Of a DNA stretch of 64,000 nt, positions 7,069 to 16,196 are shown piece after piece. Numbering within the stretch: position 1 is the stretch's first letter; every line of letters starts with the position of its first letter. The DNA is taken from positions 62,001 through 126,000 of the forward strand of contig CAZJHD010000004.1 of the NCBI GenBank assembly GCA_964545855.1, in the 5' to 3' direction. This DNA comes from CAZJHD01 sp964545855 (GTDB lineage Bacteria > Planctomycetota > UBA1135 > JACQFD01). Under the pieces are notes generated by a model. It was not told the DNA's origin, made no database searches, and worked only from the letters and a program-made list of their open reading frames with translations. The translations under genes and the position numbers were made by a program.

Positions 7069-9270
7069 GTGGCGCTTCTCGCATTCCTCGCGGCGCCGCT
7101 CCTCGCCGCTGGATTCCTTCCCGCGACGGGCGAGGACGGTACCGGCGCGCCCTTCGATCTCTGGCGCCGACGCGCGCTCGCGCCGCGCGTCGAGGTGCTG
7201 GAGCCGGCGGAGAGCCCGTCGGGGGCCGTGGCGGCCGCCCGCGCGCGCATCCGCCGCGACCTGGAGGACCGGGAGGCCCGACCCGTCGTCTCCAGGAGCG
7301 CCCCGTCCGACTTCTCCCGGGGCAGCCTGCGGGTCGTCGCCGGCCTGTCCTCGGAGGCCGTCGTGCGGGAGTCGCTGCGCGGCGTCGCCGGTCTCTCCAT
7401 CGAGCCTGGCCGGATCGTCTCCGGCCCCGAGACCCTCGATCAGCCGACCGATGCGGTCGTGCTCTTCGCCGAGGCCGGAGGCGCGCCGACGCTCGCGCTC
7501 CTCGCCCACACGGAGGCGGCGCTCGTCGCGCTCGCCGCGACCGTCGAGTTCCCCGATCGGCCGAGCTCCCTGTCCCTGCGCAACGGCGAGATCGGGGGCT
7601 TCCCGCGGGCGGTCGCCGAGTTCGCGTCCTTCGAAACGGGGGCCACCACCTACCGCTTCGCGCCGGGGGGAGTCGACGAGGCGCGCATCGCCGACCTCCA
7701 CGCGCGGCATCGCGCGGCGCAGCAGCGTCTGGAGGAGGCCCTCGGGCCCTATCCGCCGAGCCGCGTCGAGGTGTTCGTGTATCCGAGCCTCTCGTCCAAG
7801 GCGGCCGCGACGGGCGATCGAGGGCCGGCCCACGTGAATCTCGTGGGCCGTCGCGTGCACCTCGTCGAGGGAGCGGGGTGGAGCCCCTCGACGGGCGAGG
7901 AGTTCCTGCGGGCGACGCTCTTCGACGTTCTCGGTCTCGCGGCGTCGAGAGCGCTCGAGACGGGTCTCGCGCGGTGGTGCGCCGTCTCGATCCCTGGACG
8001 GCCCGGCGTGCCGGCTCTCGCCGCGCGCCTGCGGAGCGCGCACTTCGCTCCGAAGGCCGAGGACGCGGTCGACCCCGTCGCCCGCCGCGGCCTCTCGCGC
8101 TCCATCCTCGACGTGCTCGATGCGGTGCTCGCCGACGAGACGCTGCGCGAGCTCGGTCGCGCTCGCTTCGAGCGTCTCTACCGCGGCGAGGATCCGCCCG
8201 CGAGCGCCGCCGAGAGGGCTGCGCGCCTCGAGCGTGCGCTCGCCGGGATGCCGGAGGCGGGCGTGGCGAGCGCGCTGCGGCGCCAGGAGGCCGTGGCGGC
8301 CCTTCCGCTGCGTGGATTCGTGCTGCCCCAAGTGCAGCTCGATCGGACCGATCTCGGCAGCGCCTTCGTCGAGATGAAGGCGCTCGGAGCGAACGTCGTG
8401 ATGCTCGACCTCGCGCGGCGTCTCGGAGCCGGCGCCGAGGATCGCGCCGCCGAGGCGAGGATCGAGGAGATCGCGTCCCTCGCGCGGAGCCGCGGGCTCG
8501 CGCTCTGCCTGCGGACGCGGCTCCTGGAGCTGCGCGGCGGGACTTGGGCGGGGGACCAGTTCGTCCTGCATGCCGACGAGTGGGGAGACCTGTTCCGGGA
8601 ATTGGATCAGCGTCTCGTCGACGATGCGCTCCTCGCCGAGCGGATCGGGAGCTCCTGGTGGTTCGTCGGGTGCGAGCTCCGCGGATCGTCGGGGATGGCG
8701 ACGGCGGGAACGCTCTGGCGCGACCGGATCGCGCGTCTCCGTTCTCTCTTCCACGGCGCCATGAGCTACGGCGCCTCCTGGGGACCCGTGCCGACGCGTC
8801 CGCTGACCGACGCCGACGAGTGGACGCCGCGGATGGAGTACGAGCAGGTGGCCTTCTGGGACCTCCTCGATGCCGTGGCCGTGAGCGCCGCGTTCCCGCT
8901 CTCCCTGGAGGAGACTCCGCCGGACACGGTGCTGGAGGCCGCCGTGCGCGGCTTCGCCGAGAGCATCGAGTCGATGAGCCGGCGCTTCGGGAAGCCGGTC
9001 ATCCTCTACGACGTCGGCTACAGCGCGACGTCGGCGACGTTCCGCACTCCGTGGCGCGAGAACGGCGCGGCCGACCTCGAGGCGCAGTCGCGATCCTGGC
9101 GCGCGTTCGTGAGCGCCCTCGGGCGTCGCGACTGGCTCGGAGGCGCCTTCGTGCGGGCGGGAGACTTCGGCTCCTCGCGCGAGACGCGCGGAGACCGCGC
9201 CTTCGAGGTGTCGGGGCGTCCGGCGTCGAACGGGCTCCTGCAGCTCTTCCGGCTCCTCGGGCGCCCGTGA
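7069..9270 (+). CDS. secreted GH113-like TIM-barrel protein
   Basis: About 733 residues with an N-terminal signal-like segment (VALLAFLAAPLLAAGFLPA). The first half is of unknown fold. The C-terminal half (about 440-733) resembles glycoside hydrolase family 113/GTA-TIM barrels: SSWWFVGCELRGSS (putative acid/base Glu near 536), FHGAMSYGASWG, VAFWDLLDAVAVSAAFPLS and KPVILYDVGYSA. The position of the usual nucleophile Glu in T-E-I-G-Y is Asp here (near 648). I used the GTG at 7069; a CTG at 7063 overlapping the previous TGA is possible. It overlaps the MFS gene by GTGA. It may process the envelope glycan; activity is unproven. Confidence 0.7.
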   Translation: MALLAFLAAPLLAAGFLPATGEDGTGAPFDLWRRRALAPRVEVLEPAESPSGAVAAARARIRRDLEDREARPVVSRSAPSDFSRGSLRVVAGLSSEAVVRESLRGVAGLSIEPGRIVSGPETLDQPTDAVVLFAEAGGAPTLALLAHTEAALVALAATVEFPDRPSSLSLRNGEIGGFPRAVAEFASFETGATTYRFAPGGVDEARIADLHARHRAAQQRLEEALGPYPPSRVEVFVYPSLSSKAAATGDRGPAHVNLVGRRVHLVEGAGWSPSTGEEFLRATLFDVLGLAASRALETGLARWCAVSIPGRPGVPALAARLRSAHFAPKAEDAVDPVARRGLSRSILDVLDAVLADETLRELGRARFERLYRGEDPPASAAERAARLERALAGMPEAGVASALRRQEAVAALPLRGFVLPQVQLDRTDLGSAFVEMKALGANVVMLDLARRLGAGAEDRAAEARIEEIASLARSRGLALCLRTRLLELRGGTWAGDQFVLHADEWGDLFRELDQRLVDDALLAERIGSSWWFVGCELRGSSGMATAGTLWRDRIARLRSLFHGAMSYGASWGPVPTRPLTDADEWTPRMEYEQVAFWDLLDAVAVSAAFPLSLEETPPDTVLEAAVRGFAESIESMSRRFGKPVILYDVGYSATSATFRTPWRENGAADLEAQSRSWRAFVSALGRRDWLGGAFVRAGDFGSSRETRGDRAFEVSGRPASNGLLQLFRLLGRP

Positions 9271-10499
9271 GCCTCCCAGACTCCCTCGCGGACGCGCTCC
9301 GGGGCGCGCCCGCGAACGTGCGGTGGTTCCTCCTCGGGAGCCTCCTGCTGGGAACCGGTGTCGGCGTCTTCGACGTCCTCCTGAACCTCCACCTGCAGGA
9401 GGAAGGCCTCACGAAGGCTGCGATCGGCGAGATCCTGTCCCAGCGGGCCATCGGCACCGTGCTCGGCTCGATCGCCGCGGGGCTCCCCGTCGTGCGTGCG
9501 CGATTCCGCGCCGTGCTCACCTGCGCGGCGCTCCTCGTCGCCGCGGCGATGGCGATCCTCGTGCTCGCCGACAGCGCCCTCGGGCGTCAGGCCGCCGCCA
9601 CGGCCTTCGGATTCGGCGTGACGTTCCGGCTCCTCGGCGCCGCGCCCTTCCTCTTCCGGCACGTCCCGGATGCGTCGATGGCGCGCCTCTTCGGGATCGA
9701 CGCCGCCGTGATCGCGGGCTCGCAGGTCGCCGGCTGCGTCCTCGCGGGCGCGAGCTTCGGCGCCGCCGAGGCCTGGACGGGGTCGCGGCCCCTCGCGCAT
9801 CGCGTCGCGCTGCTCCTCGGAGCGGCCCTCGTGGTGGGCGGAGCCGTGGTGTACGCGCGCGTGCGCGACGATGCGGCGCCCGCTCACGACCCGCGCGGCC
9901 TCGGGCCCGGCACCCCTGCGCGCGCGACGCGGCTCCCTCCTGCGTCGCTGGTGTTCCGGCTCTGCATCCCGTTCTTCCTCGTGGGTGCGGGCGCGGGATT
10001 CACGATTCCGTACCTGAATCTCTACTTCGAGGACCGGTTCGAGGCGGCTCCTTCGACCATCGCCCTGTTCTACGCGGCGGTCTCCAGCACGACGATGATC
10101 GGGTACCTCGCGAGTCCCTGGCTCGCGGCGCGATTCGGGCTGGTCCGATCCGTGGTCTGGGCCGAGTGGCTCTCGATCCCCGCCTTCCTCGTGCTGGCCT
10201 GGTCCAACGACCTCGGCCTCTCCGTCGTCGCCTTCCTCGTGAGGGGCGCGCTCATGAACCTGCCGTATCCCCTCTACGGCAACTTCATCATGCGCATGGT
10301 GCCGGCCCATCAGCGCGAGGCGACGAACGCGCTCACGAAGCTCGCGTGGAACGGATCCTGGGTCGTCACCGCGCGGATCGCGGGAGGGCTGCTCCAAGGA
10401 CGTGGAGACGACTACGCGCCCGTGATGCTGACGACGGCGGCCCTGTACCTCGCCGCATCGCTCTCGTTCTGGGCGTTCTTCCGGAGGACGGGGCTCTGA
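9267..10499 (+). CDS. major facilitator superfamily transporter
   Basis: A 410-residue polytopic inner-membrane protein with about 12 hydrophobic helices in a 6+6 arrangement separated by an Arg/Asp/Pro-rich loop (near residues 195-230). The N-terminal helix is followed by LTKAAIGEILSQRAIGTVLG, a degenerate MFS motif A region, and the second half repeats the pattern. The GTG start overlaps the stop of the GH-like gene (GTGA), so the two are coupled. The position at the end of the glycan operon suggests export or uptake of a sugar or a glycan precursor, but the substrate is unknown. Confidence 0.85.
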   Translation: MSLPDSLADALRGAPANVRWFLLGSLLLGTGVGVFDVLLNLHLQEEGLTKAAIGEILSQRAIGTVLGSIAAGLPVVRARFRAVLTCAALLVAAAMAILVLADSALGRQAAATAFGFGVTFRLLGAAPFLFRHVPDASMARLFGIDAAVIAGSQVAGCVLAGASFGAAEAWTGSRPLAHRVALLLGAALVVGGAVVYARVRDDAAPAHDPRGLGPGTPARATRLPPASLVFRLCIPFFLVGAGAGFTIPYLNLYFEDRFEAAPSTIALFYAAVSSTTMIGYLASPWLAARFGLVRSVVWAEWLSIPAFLVLAWSNDLGLSVVAFLVRGALMNLPYPLYGNFIMRMVPAHQREATNALTKLAWNGSWVVTARIAGGLLQGRGDDYAPVMLTTAALYLAASLSFWAFFRRTGL

Positions 10500-10528
10500 A
10501 GCACGGGCCGCGCCGGCGCGCCGTCTCG

Positions 10529-12136
10529 TCAGCGAGGGAGCGCACGAACGCGCGCGAGGTTCTGCTCGAAGAGGGGGCTCTGGCGACGCAGCGCGACGAC
10601 GGCGGAGCCCTCCCGACCGGGATCGGCGTCGCGGTAGACCTCGACCCAGTCGCGCCCGAAGTCGGCGGCGACGTAGGCGGGGTTGTCCGGCGGCTTCCCG
10701 TACCCGAGCACCCAGGGTTGGACGAGGAGGAAGTCGACGCCGTACCGCTCCGCCGTCTCCGCCACGCGCTGGCCGTTCTGGAAGTCGCGGACGTCTCGGT
10801 AGACGTCGGCGCCGAGCGTCGTGATGCGGCCGTCGAAGGCGACGCGGACCCGCGGGTGGAGCCGGTAGAGGAGGTAGCCGCCCCACGGAGGTCGATTCAG
10901 GCAGTTGCCCTCGATGCCGGAGCGCTCGAGGAACGCGACGGCGTCGAAGGGCTCGTGACCCTTCCAGACGCTGCCGAGCACGCCGCCGGCCGCCTCCGCG
11001 TAGCGGGGGAGCCGGACGGCCGCGTCGCGGACGAGACCCGTGGCCGCCGTGAGGGCGGCGGCCCACGCCAGGGCACGGACCGCGATGGCAGCGCGCGTCG
11101 AGAGCCGCGCGAGGTCCGAAAGGAACGCCGCGCAGTGGACGAGTGGCACGAGGAGGAAGAGGTCGTGCCGGTTGGCGACGAAGGGGGCGAGGGCGAGCCC
11201 GACCGACGGCAGCGCCAGTGCCGGATCTCCGAATCGCGCGGCCTGCGCATCGCCGCGGCGGCGGAAGAAGCTCCCCAGGGCGCCGAGTATCGACACTAGC
11301 GCGAGGACGGCGACGAGGACGAACTGCGCGCGGAAGTCGTTCCCGGGGCCGATGCGCGAGGTCTCCGCCGGATCGGTGACGAGCGTCGCGAGCGATTTCC
11401 ACTCGGGGATCAGGTGCGCGAGGTCCTGGGTCTGGAAGGCGTAGTGGCCGATCGCGACGCCGTAGGGATTCACCAGGAGGAACGCGCCGCTCCCGAGGGT
11501 GAGGAGCGCGAGACGCCGCGCGCGCGCGGGCGCGCCGCCGAGGGCCGCTCCGAGGGCGGCGCTGCCGAGGATGGCGGGAGCGATCACGGCCGCCGCGTGC
11601 GCGTTCGCCCAGGGAACGACGAGGAGCGCGAGACCGACCCAGCGCCGCGCGCGGAGCGGCGCGTCGAGGACGACGAACCGATCCACGAGGATCGCCGTGA
11701 GGAGGAGCGTGATCAGGTGCGGCCGCAGGCGCGCCAGGTGCCAGTCGAGGAGGAGACCGCAGAGCGTCACGACGATCGCGGCCCGCGCCGTCCCTCCGAG
11801 ACGCAGAACGGTCCGCGACGCGACGACGAAGGCGCCCGCGGCGATCGCGGCGAGGAGGACTCGGAAGCCGTCGAGGCCCGCGGTCCGGCGTACGCCCTCG
11901 AAGAGGAGCTGCGCGAGCCACTCGTGATCGACGTAGGGAACGCCCGGCGCCGTGAAGCTGAAGTCGTCGACCGCGGGGATCGCGCGATGCTCGATCATCC
12001 AGCGCCCCGCCGCGAAGTGGAGCCAGACGTCGTCGTCGTGGATCGGACGGAGGAAGAACCCGAAGGCGAGGGCTCCGGCGAGGATCGTCGCGATCCAGCC
12101 GGCGCGCCGCGTCGAGGACGATGCAGGGGCGGTCAC
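10529..12136 (-). CDS. polytopic membrane protein, GT-C/PMT-like
   Basis: About 535 residues with roughly 10-12 transmembrane segments followed by a soluble C-terminal tail of about 130 residues. The first luminal/periplasmic loop after helix 1 contains HDDDVWLHFAAGRWMIEHR and DFSFTAPG, resembling the acidic D-x-D loop of GT-C (mannosyltransferase-like) enzymes that use lipid-linked sugars. I chose the GTG at 12136 because an upstream start at 12214 would overlap the probable start region of the divergent histidine kinase. It is a single gene, convergent with the MFS gene. Enzymatic activity is inference. Confidence 0.7.
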   Translation of the reverse strand: MTAPASSSTRRAGWIATILAGALAFGFFLRPIHDDDVWLHFAAGRWMIEHRAIPAVDDFSFTAPGVPYVDHEWLAQLLFEGVRRTAGLDGFRVLLAAIAAGAFVVASRTVLRLGGTARAAIVVTLCGLLLDWHLARLRPHLITLLLTAILVDRFVVLDAPLRARRWVGLALLVVPWANAHAAAVIAPAILGSAALGAALGGAPARARRLALLTLGSGAFLLVNPYGVAIGHYAFQTQDLAHLIPEWKSLATLVTDPAETSRIGPGNDFRAQFVLVAVLALVSILGALGSFFRRRGDAQAARFGDPALALPSVGLALAPFVANRHDLFLLVPLVHCAAFLSDLARLSTRAAIAVRALAWAAALTAATGLVRDAAVRLPRYAEAAGGVLGSVWKGHEPFDAVAFLERSGIEGNCLNRPPWGGYLLYRLHPRVRVAFDGRITTLGADVYRDVRDFQNGQRVAETAERYGVDFLLVQPWVLGYGKPPDNPAYVAADFGRDWVEVYRDADPGREGSAVVALRRQSPLFEQNLARVRALPR

Positions 12137-12221
12137 TCGGTCCGGACTCTGACGGGGACGGGCGTCATTTCCCACCCTGCACGCCGCGGGCGCGGGCCGT
12201 CGCGGTGGAGCCACTCCGACT

Positions 12222-12227
12222 TACCCT
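12222..12227 (+). promoter_or_regulatory. TANNNT box before histidine kinase
   Basis: TACCCT ends 7 nt before the TTG start at 12235. With transcription starting about 7 nt downstream of a -10 box this would give a leaderless mRNA, and it supports the TTG start. Confidence 0.4.
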
Positions 12228-12234
12228 GTCGCCC

Positions 12235-14178
12235 TTGGCTCCCCGGCCCCTCTCCACGCGGCTCCTCCTCGCCGTGCTCGTCGCGGTGGGAGTCCCCTTC
12301 GTCGTCTTCACGACGGTCCTCCTGTCGGTCGTCGAGAGCTCCATCGCGGCGGAGAACGCGGAATTCTTCCTGAGGAACAAGGCGAGCGACGTCGCCGACA
12401 AGATCAACCTCGCCCTTCGAGAGCGCCGCCAGGATCTCCAGCTCTGGGTGACGGAGCCGATCGCCGTCGCCGCGCTCCGCGATCCCGACGACGAGGAGGC
12501 GCGCTCGGAGCTCCGGCACACGCTCGACCTCTTCTGCAAGCTGAAGGACGTCTACGACCTCCTGGCCGTCGTCGACCGCAGCGGCCGCCTGATCGCGTGG
12601 AACAGCGTGGACGCGGAGGGGACGCGGCTGGCCGAGCATCGTCTCCGCAGGCTCGCGGGCGCCGATCTCTACCGCGCGCCTTGGTTCCAGCGCGCGCTCG
12701 CCGGCGAGACGGTTCCCGTCGACTGGCATCTCGATCCGCTGCGCGTGGCGGACGTGTCGGTCCGGTCGACGGAGCCGAGCGACTACAGCGTCGGGTTCGC
12801 CGCGCCGATCCGAGACCCCGAGGGCGGCGCGGTGCTCGGAGTCTGGTACAGCCTGATGGGATGGTCGAGCCTGCAGGAGCAGGTGCTCGACCGCGTGCAG
12901 GACTACTTCCGCGACCTGTCGAAGAATCGCCAGTTCCAGTCGGGCTACGCGTTCCTCTGGATGGAGGACGCGAACGTGGTGATCGCCCATCCCAACCGGG
13001 CCCTCTACGGAACGCGCGTCGCGGGTCCGCCGGTGAACCTCCCGAATCTCCACGTGCAGGTGCGCGCGAATCCCAACCGCGTCGTGCACTACGACTACGA
13101 GGGGAAGCGCAAGCGCGCCGCCTTCCGGCAGACGCTCGGGAGGGCCGAGGGAGGATTCGGCTGGATCGTCGGCGTCGGCGTCGAGGACGAGCAGATCTTC
13201 GCGCCCACGCGACAAGTGGGAACGATCCTCCTCATCGGGGCCGTGGCGGGGCTCATCGCTCTCCTGCTCTGGATCCTGATCATCTCGCGCACCGTTTCGC
13301 GTCCCCTCGCCGCTCTCACGGCCGAGTCGGAGCGCATCGCGATGGGCGACCTCGACGCGCGCGTGCAACCCGCCGGTCCGGCGGAGACCGTCGCGCTGGC
13401 GCATGCGTTCAATCGCATGGCCGAGGACCTCGCCCGCAGCCGCAGCCGCCTCGTCCGCGCGGAGAAGGAGGCGGCCTGGCGCGAGATGGCGCGGCAGGTG
13501 TCCCACGAGATCAAGAACCCGCTCACGCCGATGAAGCTCTCGATCTCGTTGCTCGAACGCGCGTGGCGCGACCGAGCGCCCGAGTTCGACACGATCCTCG
13601 CGCGAGCGCTCGCCACGATCGACCGGCAGATCGAGTCGCTCCGCCGCATCGCGGCCGACTTCCGCGCCTTCGCCGGCGCGCCGGAGCGGCGGAGCGAGCG
13701 CGTCTCCCTGGAGCGCGTCCTCGAGGACTCCGCGTCGCTCTACGCGGCGATCGCGTCGGAGCGGGGCGTCCGGATCCACCGCGAGGGCAGCGATCTCGAG
13801 GTGCTCGGGGATCCGGAGGAGATCCGTCGCGCGGTCGTGAACCTGCTCGACAACGCGATGCAAGCGGCGCCTCCCGACAGCGAGATCGGGCTCGTGCTCG
13901 GGCGCGAGAACGGGTTCGCCCGGATCGACGTGCGCGATCGGGGGCCGGGCGTGCCTCCGGAGCTCCGCGAGAAGCTGTTCACTCCCTACTTCTCGACGCG
14001 GACGCACGGAACGGGCCTCGGCCTCGCGATCGTGCGACGCATCGTCGAGGATCACGGCGGCACGGTGATCCTGGAGGACTCCGTGACCCCGGACGGGGCC
14101 GCCGCCGTTGGAACCACGATGGTCGTGCGGCTTCCGCTGCTCGTCGCTGCCGCACCGGCGACGGAGCACACGGGCTGA
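12235..14178 (+). CDS. NtrY-like membrane sensor histidine kinase
   Basis: A 647-residue two-component sensor. A TM helix (about residues 8-30) and a second (about 325-348) enclose a large periplasmic sensor domain (dCache-like by layout). Then come HAMP (about 350-405), the DHp helix with the H-box VSHEIKNPLTPMKLS (phospho-acceptor His near 424) and a HATPase domain with NLLDNAMQ (N box), DRGPGVPPE and GTGLGLAIV (G boxes). H-E-I-K-N-P-L-T-P is typical of NtrY/NtrB-type kinases. The TTG at 12235 sits 7 nt after a TACCCT box; GTG at 12205 is the alternative. No response regulator is next to it, so its partner lies elsewhere. Confidence 0.88.
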   Translation: MAPRPLSTRLLLAVLVAVGVPFVVFTTVLLSVVESSIAAENAEFFLRNKASDVADKINLALRERRQDLQLWVTEPIAVAALRDPDDEEARSELRHTLDLFCKLKDVYDLLAVVDRSGRLIAWNSVDAEGTRLAEHRLRRLAGADLYRAPWFQRALAGETVPVDWHLDPLRVADVSVRSTEPSDYSVGFAAPIRDPEGGAVLGVWYSLMGWSSLQEQVLDRVQDYFRDLSKNRQFQSGYAFLWMEDANVVIAHPNRALYGTRVAGPPVNLPNLHVQVRANPNRVVHYDYEGKRKRAAFRQTLGRAEGGFGWIVGVGVEDEQIFAPTRQVGTILLIGAVAGLIALLLWILIISRTVSRPLAALTAESERIAMGDLDARVQPAGPAETVALAHAFNRMAEDLARSRSRLVRAEKEAAWREMARQVSHEIKNPLTPMKLSISLLERAWRDRAPEFDTILARALATIDRQIESLRRIAADFRAFAGAPERRSERVSLERVLEDSASLYAAIASERGVRIHREGSDLEVLGDPEEIRRAVVNLLDNAMQAAPPDSEIGLVLGRENGFARIDVRDRGPGVPPELREKLFTPYFSTRTHGTGLGLAIVRRIVEDHGGTVILEDSVTPDGAAAVGTTMVVRLPLLVAAAPATEHTG

Positions 14179-14225
14179 GCTGCACCGCTTGGCCGCGCGC
14201 GCTCGGGGGCGGCCGGCGGGTCCGG

Positions 14226-14231
14226 TACGCT
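14226..14231 (+). promoter_or_regulatory. TANNNT box before triple-parvulin gene
   Basis: TACGCT preceded by CCGG ends 10 nt before the ATG at 14242. Candidate -10 element of a near-leaderless transcript. Confidence 0.4.
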
Positions 14232-14241
14232 CTGGGCCGCG

Positions 14242-15423
14242 ATGGCGATCCGACCGACGAGACCGAGACTCCTCCCGCGGACCGCCGCGGCTCTGCTGCT
14301 CGCCGCGGCCGGATCTCTCGCCGCTCCGTCGCAGGGCGTGGCCTCGGAATCGGCGCCGGCGCTGGCGGCGGAGATGCCGTCGGTCCTCGGCCTCGAGCCC
14401 GATCCCGAGCGCGAGCCTCGGCCGGCTCCGCTGCCGCCGACGCAGGTCGCGGCGCGCACCATCTGGATCGCCCACGCGGAGTCGCGATCCGCGCCGGCGG
14501 GCGTCACGCGGTCGCGGGAGCAGGCGCGGACCCGGGCAGCCGCCATCGCCATCGTCGCGCGGTCGCGCGGCGCCGACTTCGCGGAGCTTGCCCGACGCTG
14601 GACCGACGATCCCGAGCGCCGGGAGTCGGGAGGCTTCCTCGGCACGATCCGTCCTCGCAAGGACGCCTCCGCCCTCGAGAGGTCGCTCTTCCGCACGAGC
14701 GTCGGCGGCGTGCTGGGGCCCCTGGAGACGCCCGAGGGCTTCATCGTCGCGCAGCGTGTCCCGATCGAGTTCCTCGCCTACGACGCGATCTTCGTCGGCT
14801 ACTCCGACCCGGGGGCGACGACGCCGTTCGTGCGCTCCCAGGAGGATGCGCTCGGCCGGGCGACGGCGCTGCTGCTGGATCTCGCGCCGGATCCATCGCG
14901 TTTCGACGCCCGGAAGGCCGAGGTGATGCAGGGCGCCGAGGCGGAGATGCGAGGCGGCACGTACGGCCCGGTGCCCGTCGGCGATCTCGCACCCGAGATC
15001 GAGGGCGCGGTACTCGCGCTCCCGATCGGCGGAGTCGGCGGACCCGTCGCGACGCGCGGTGGATTCCTGGTGGTTCGCCGCATCGAGGTCACGCACTGCA
15101 GCGGCGACAAGCTCCTCGTGCGCTACCGGGGCTCCTTGCAAGCGCCGCTCACCGTCGTGCGTTCCCGCGAGGAGGCGAGGGAGCGCGCGGAGGCGCTGCT
15201 CGCGGCCGTGCGCACCCCCGGCGCCGACTTCGGCGCGATCGCCGCGAAGGAGAGCGACGATCCGGCCGACCGGACCCGGATGGGCCGATGGAGCTTCGCC
15301 GCCTGCGAGGGAGGCAATCCCGTGGCCCTCGCGATCTCGCGGCTCGAGATCGGGGAGTCGACCGTCGTCGAGTCGGAGTTCGGCTTCCACGTCGTTCGAC
15401 GCGTGGCCCTCGAGCGCGAATGA
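14242..15423 (+). CDS. secreted protein with three parvulin (PpiC)-like repeats
   Basis: A 393-residue protein with an N-terminal signal peptide (Arg-rich start, then AALLLAAAGSLAA). Three successive parvulin-like units lie at about residues 72-172, 175-285 and 290-392. Each has an Arg-rich T-R-S-R-E-E/Q-A helix, an A-D-F-x-x-x-A motif (degenerate in unit 2), a G-G/G-R-W loop and a closing G-F-x-V-x-x-R-V strand. Parvulins are peptidyl-prolyl isomerases/chaperones for exported proteins; SurA has two domains, three in a row is less usual. The gene overlaps the next glycosyltransferase by ATGA. Whether all three units are catalytic is unknown. Confidence 0.8.
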   Translation: MAIRPTRPRLLPRTAAALLLAAAGSLAAPSQGVASESAPALAAEMPSVLGLEPDPEREPRPAPLPPTQVAARTIWIAHAESRSAPAGVTRSREQARTRAAAIAIVARSRGADFAELARRWTDDPERRESGGFLGTIRPRKDASALERSLFRTSVGGVLGPLETPEGFIVAQRVPIEFLAYDAIFVGYSDPGATTPFVRSQEDALGRATALLLDLAPDPSRFDARKAEVMQGAEAEMRGGTYGPVPVGDLAPEIEGAVLALPIGGVGGPVATRGGFLVVRRIEVTHCSGDKLLVRYRGSLQAPLTVVRSREEARERAEALLAAVRTPGADFGAIAAKESDDPADRTRMGRWSFAACEGGNPVALAISRLEIGESTVVESEFGFHVVRRVALERE

Positions 15424-16196
15424 GCGGGCTGCCGCGCGGGGCGAGCCGGCCGGCGATGGGCTCGCGCGCGCCCTCGGGGCTCGGACGCGTGAGCGTCGTG
15501 ATCCCCGCGCTCGACGAGGAGGAGGCGATCGGGCAGGTGCTGGCGGAGCTCCCGTGGGCGGCGGTGTCCGAGGTGGTGGTCGTGGACAACGGCTCCCGGG
15601 ACCGCACCGCGGAGGTGGCGACGGCGGCGGGCGCCCGCGTCGTGCGCGAGCCCCGGCGTGGATACGGCAGCGCGTGTCTCCGCGGGATCGCGTCCGCCGA
15701 TCGCCCGGACGTGATCGTCTTCCTCGACGCGGACCACAGCGACTATCCGGAAGACCTCCTCGCGATCCTGGGGCCGATCGCGGACGGCCGCGCGGACTTC
15801 GTCGTCGGGTCGAGGATCCTCGGCGGCGCGACGCGCAGCGCGCTGCTCCCCCAGGCCTACTACGGCAATCGTCTCGCCTGCGCGCTCCTGCGCTGGTTCT
15901 TCGGAGCGCCCCACACCGATCTCGGGCCCTTCCGCGCGATCCGCGCCGACGCGCTCCGTCGCCTCGACATGCGGGACCTCACGTACGGCTGGACCGTTGA
16001 GATGCAGGCGAAGGCGGCCCTCGCGGGGATCGCGACCGTCGAGGTGCCGGTGCGCTACCGACCGAGGATCGGACGGTCGAAGATCACGGGGACCGTGCGC
16101 GGCACGGTCGCCGCGGGCTGGAAGATCCTGACGACGATCGGCCGGCTCCGCTGGAGCGCGGGGCGCGTCAGCGGTCGACGCCCTCGGTCGGCGTGA
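15420..16196 (+). CDS. DPM1-like glycosyltransferase family 2
   Basis: A 258-residue GT2 of the dolichyl/polyprenyl-phosphate mannose synthase-like group. It has VSVVIPALDEEEAIGQVLAE, the DNGSRDRT motif, the conserved R-G-Y-G-S-A loop after the second strand, the metal-binding DADHSDYPED, and the late motif YGWTVEMQAKAA with GRSKITGTV. Such enzymes load sugars onto a polyprenyl phosphate for later transfer outside the membrane. No C-terminal TM pair is evident. The ATG overlaps the parvulin stop (ATGA). The 3' end overlaps the convergent small lipoprotein-like gene by 29 bp. Confidence 0.9.
   Translation: MSGLPRGASRPAMGSRAPSGLGRVSVVIPALDEEEAIGQVLAELPWAAVSEVVVVDNGSRDRTAEVATAAGARVVREPRRGYGSACLRGIASADRPDVIVFLDADHSDYPEDLLAILGPIADGRADFVVGSRILGGATRSALLPQAYYGNRLACALLRWFFGAPHTDLGPFRAIRADALRRLDMRDLTYGWTVEMQAKAALAGIATVEVPVRYRPRIGRSKITGTVRGTVAAGWKILTTIGRLRWSAGRVSGRRPRSA

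Noticed and set aside
10500..10528. CGCGCCGGCGCG palindrome between the MFS and membrane-protein genes
   Set aside because: Loopless self-complementary GC run with no other terminator feature.
12136..12214. Longer N-terminus for the minus-strand membrane protein starting at 12214
   Set aside because: The extra 26 residues are Pro/Arg-rich, and the extension would run almost to the TACCCT box and start of the divergent kinase gene.
12133..15390. Open frame of over 1000 codons on the minus strand opposite the histidine kinase and parvulin genes
   Set aside because: Its translation is Arg/Ala/Asp/Glu-rich with no domain; it is the antisense shadow of well-supported plus-strand genes in GC-rich DNA.
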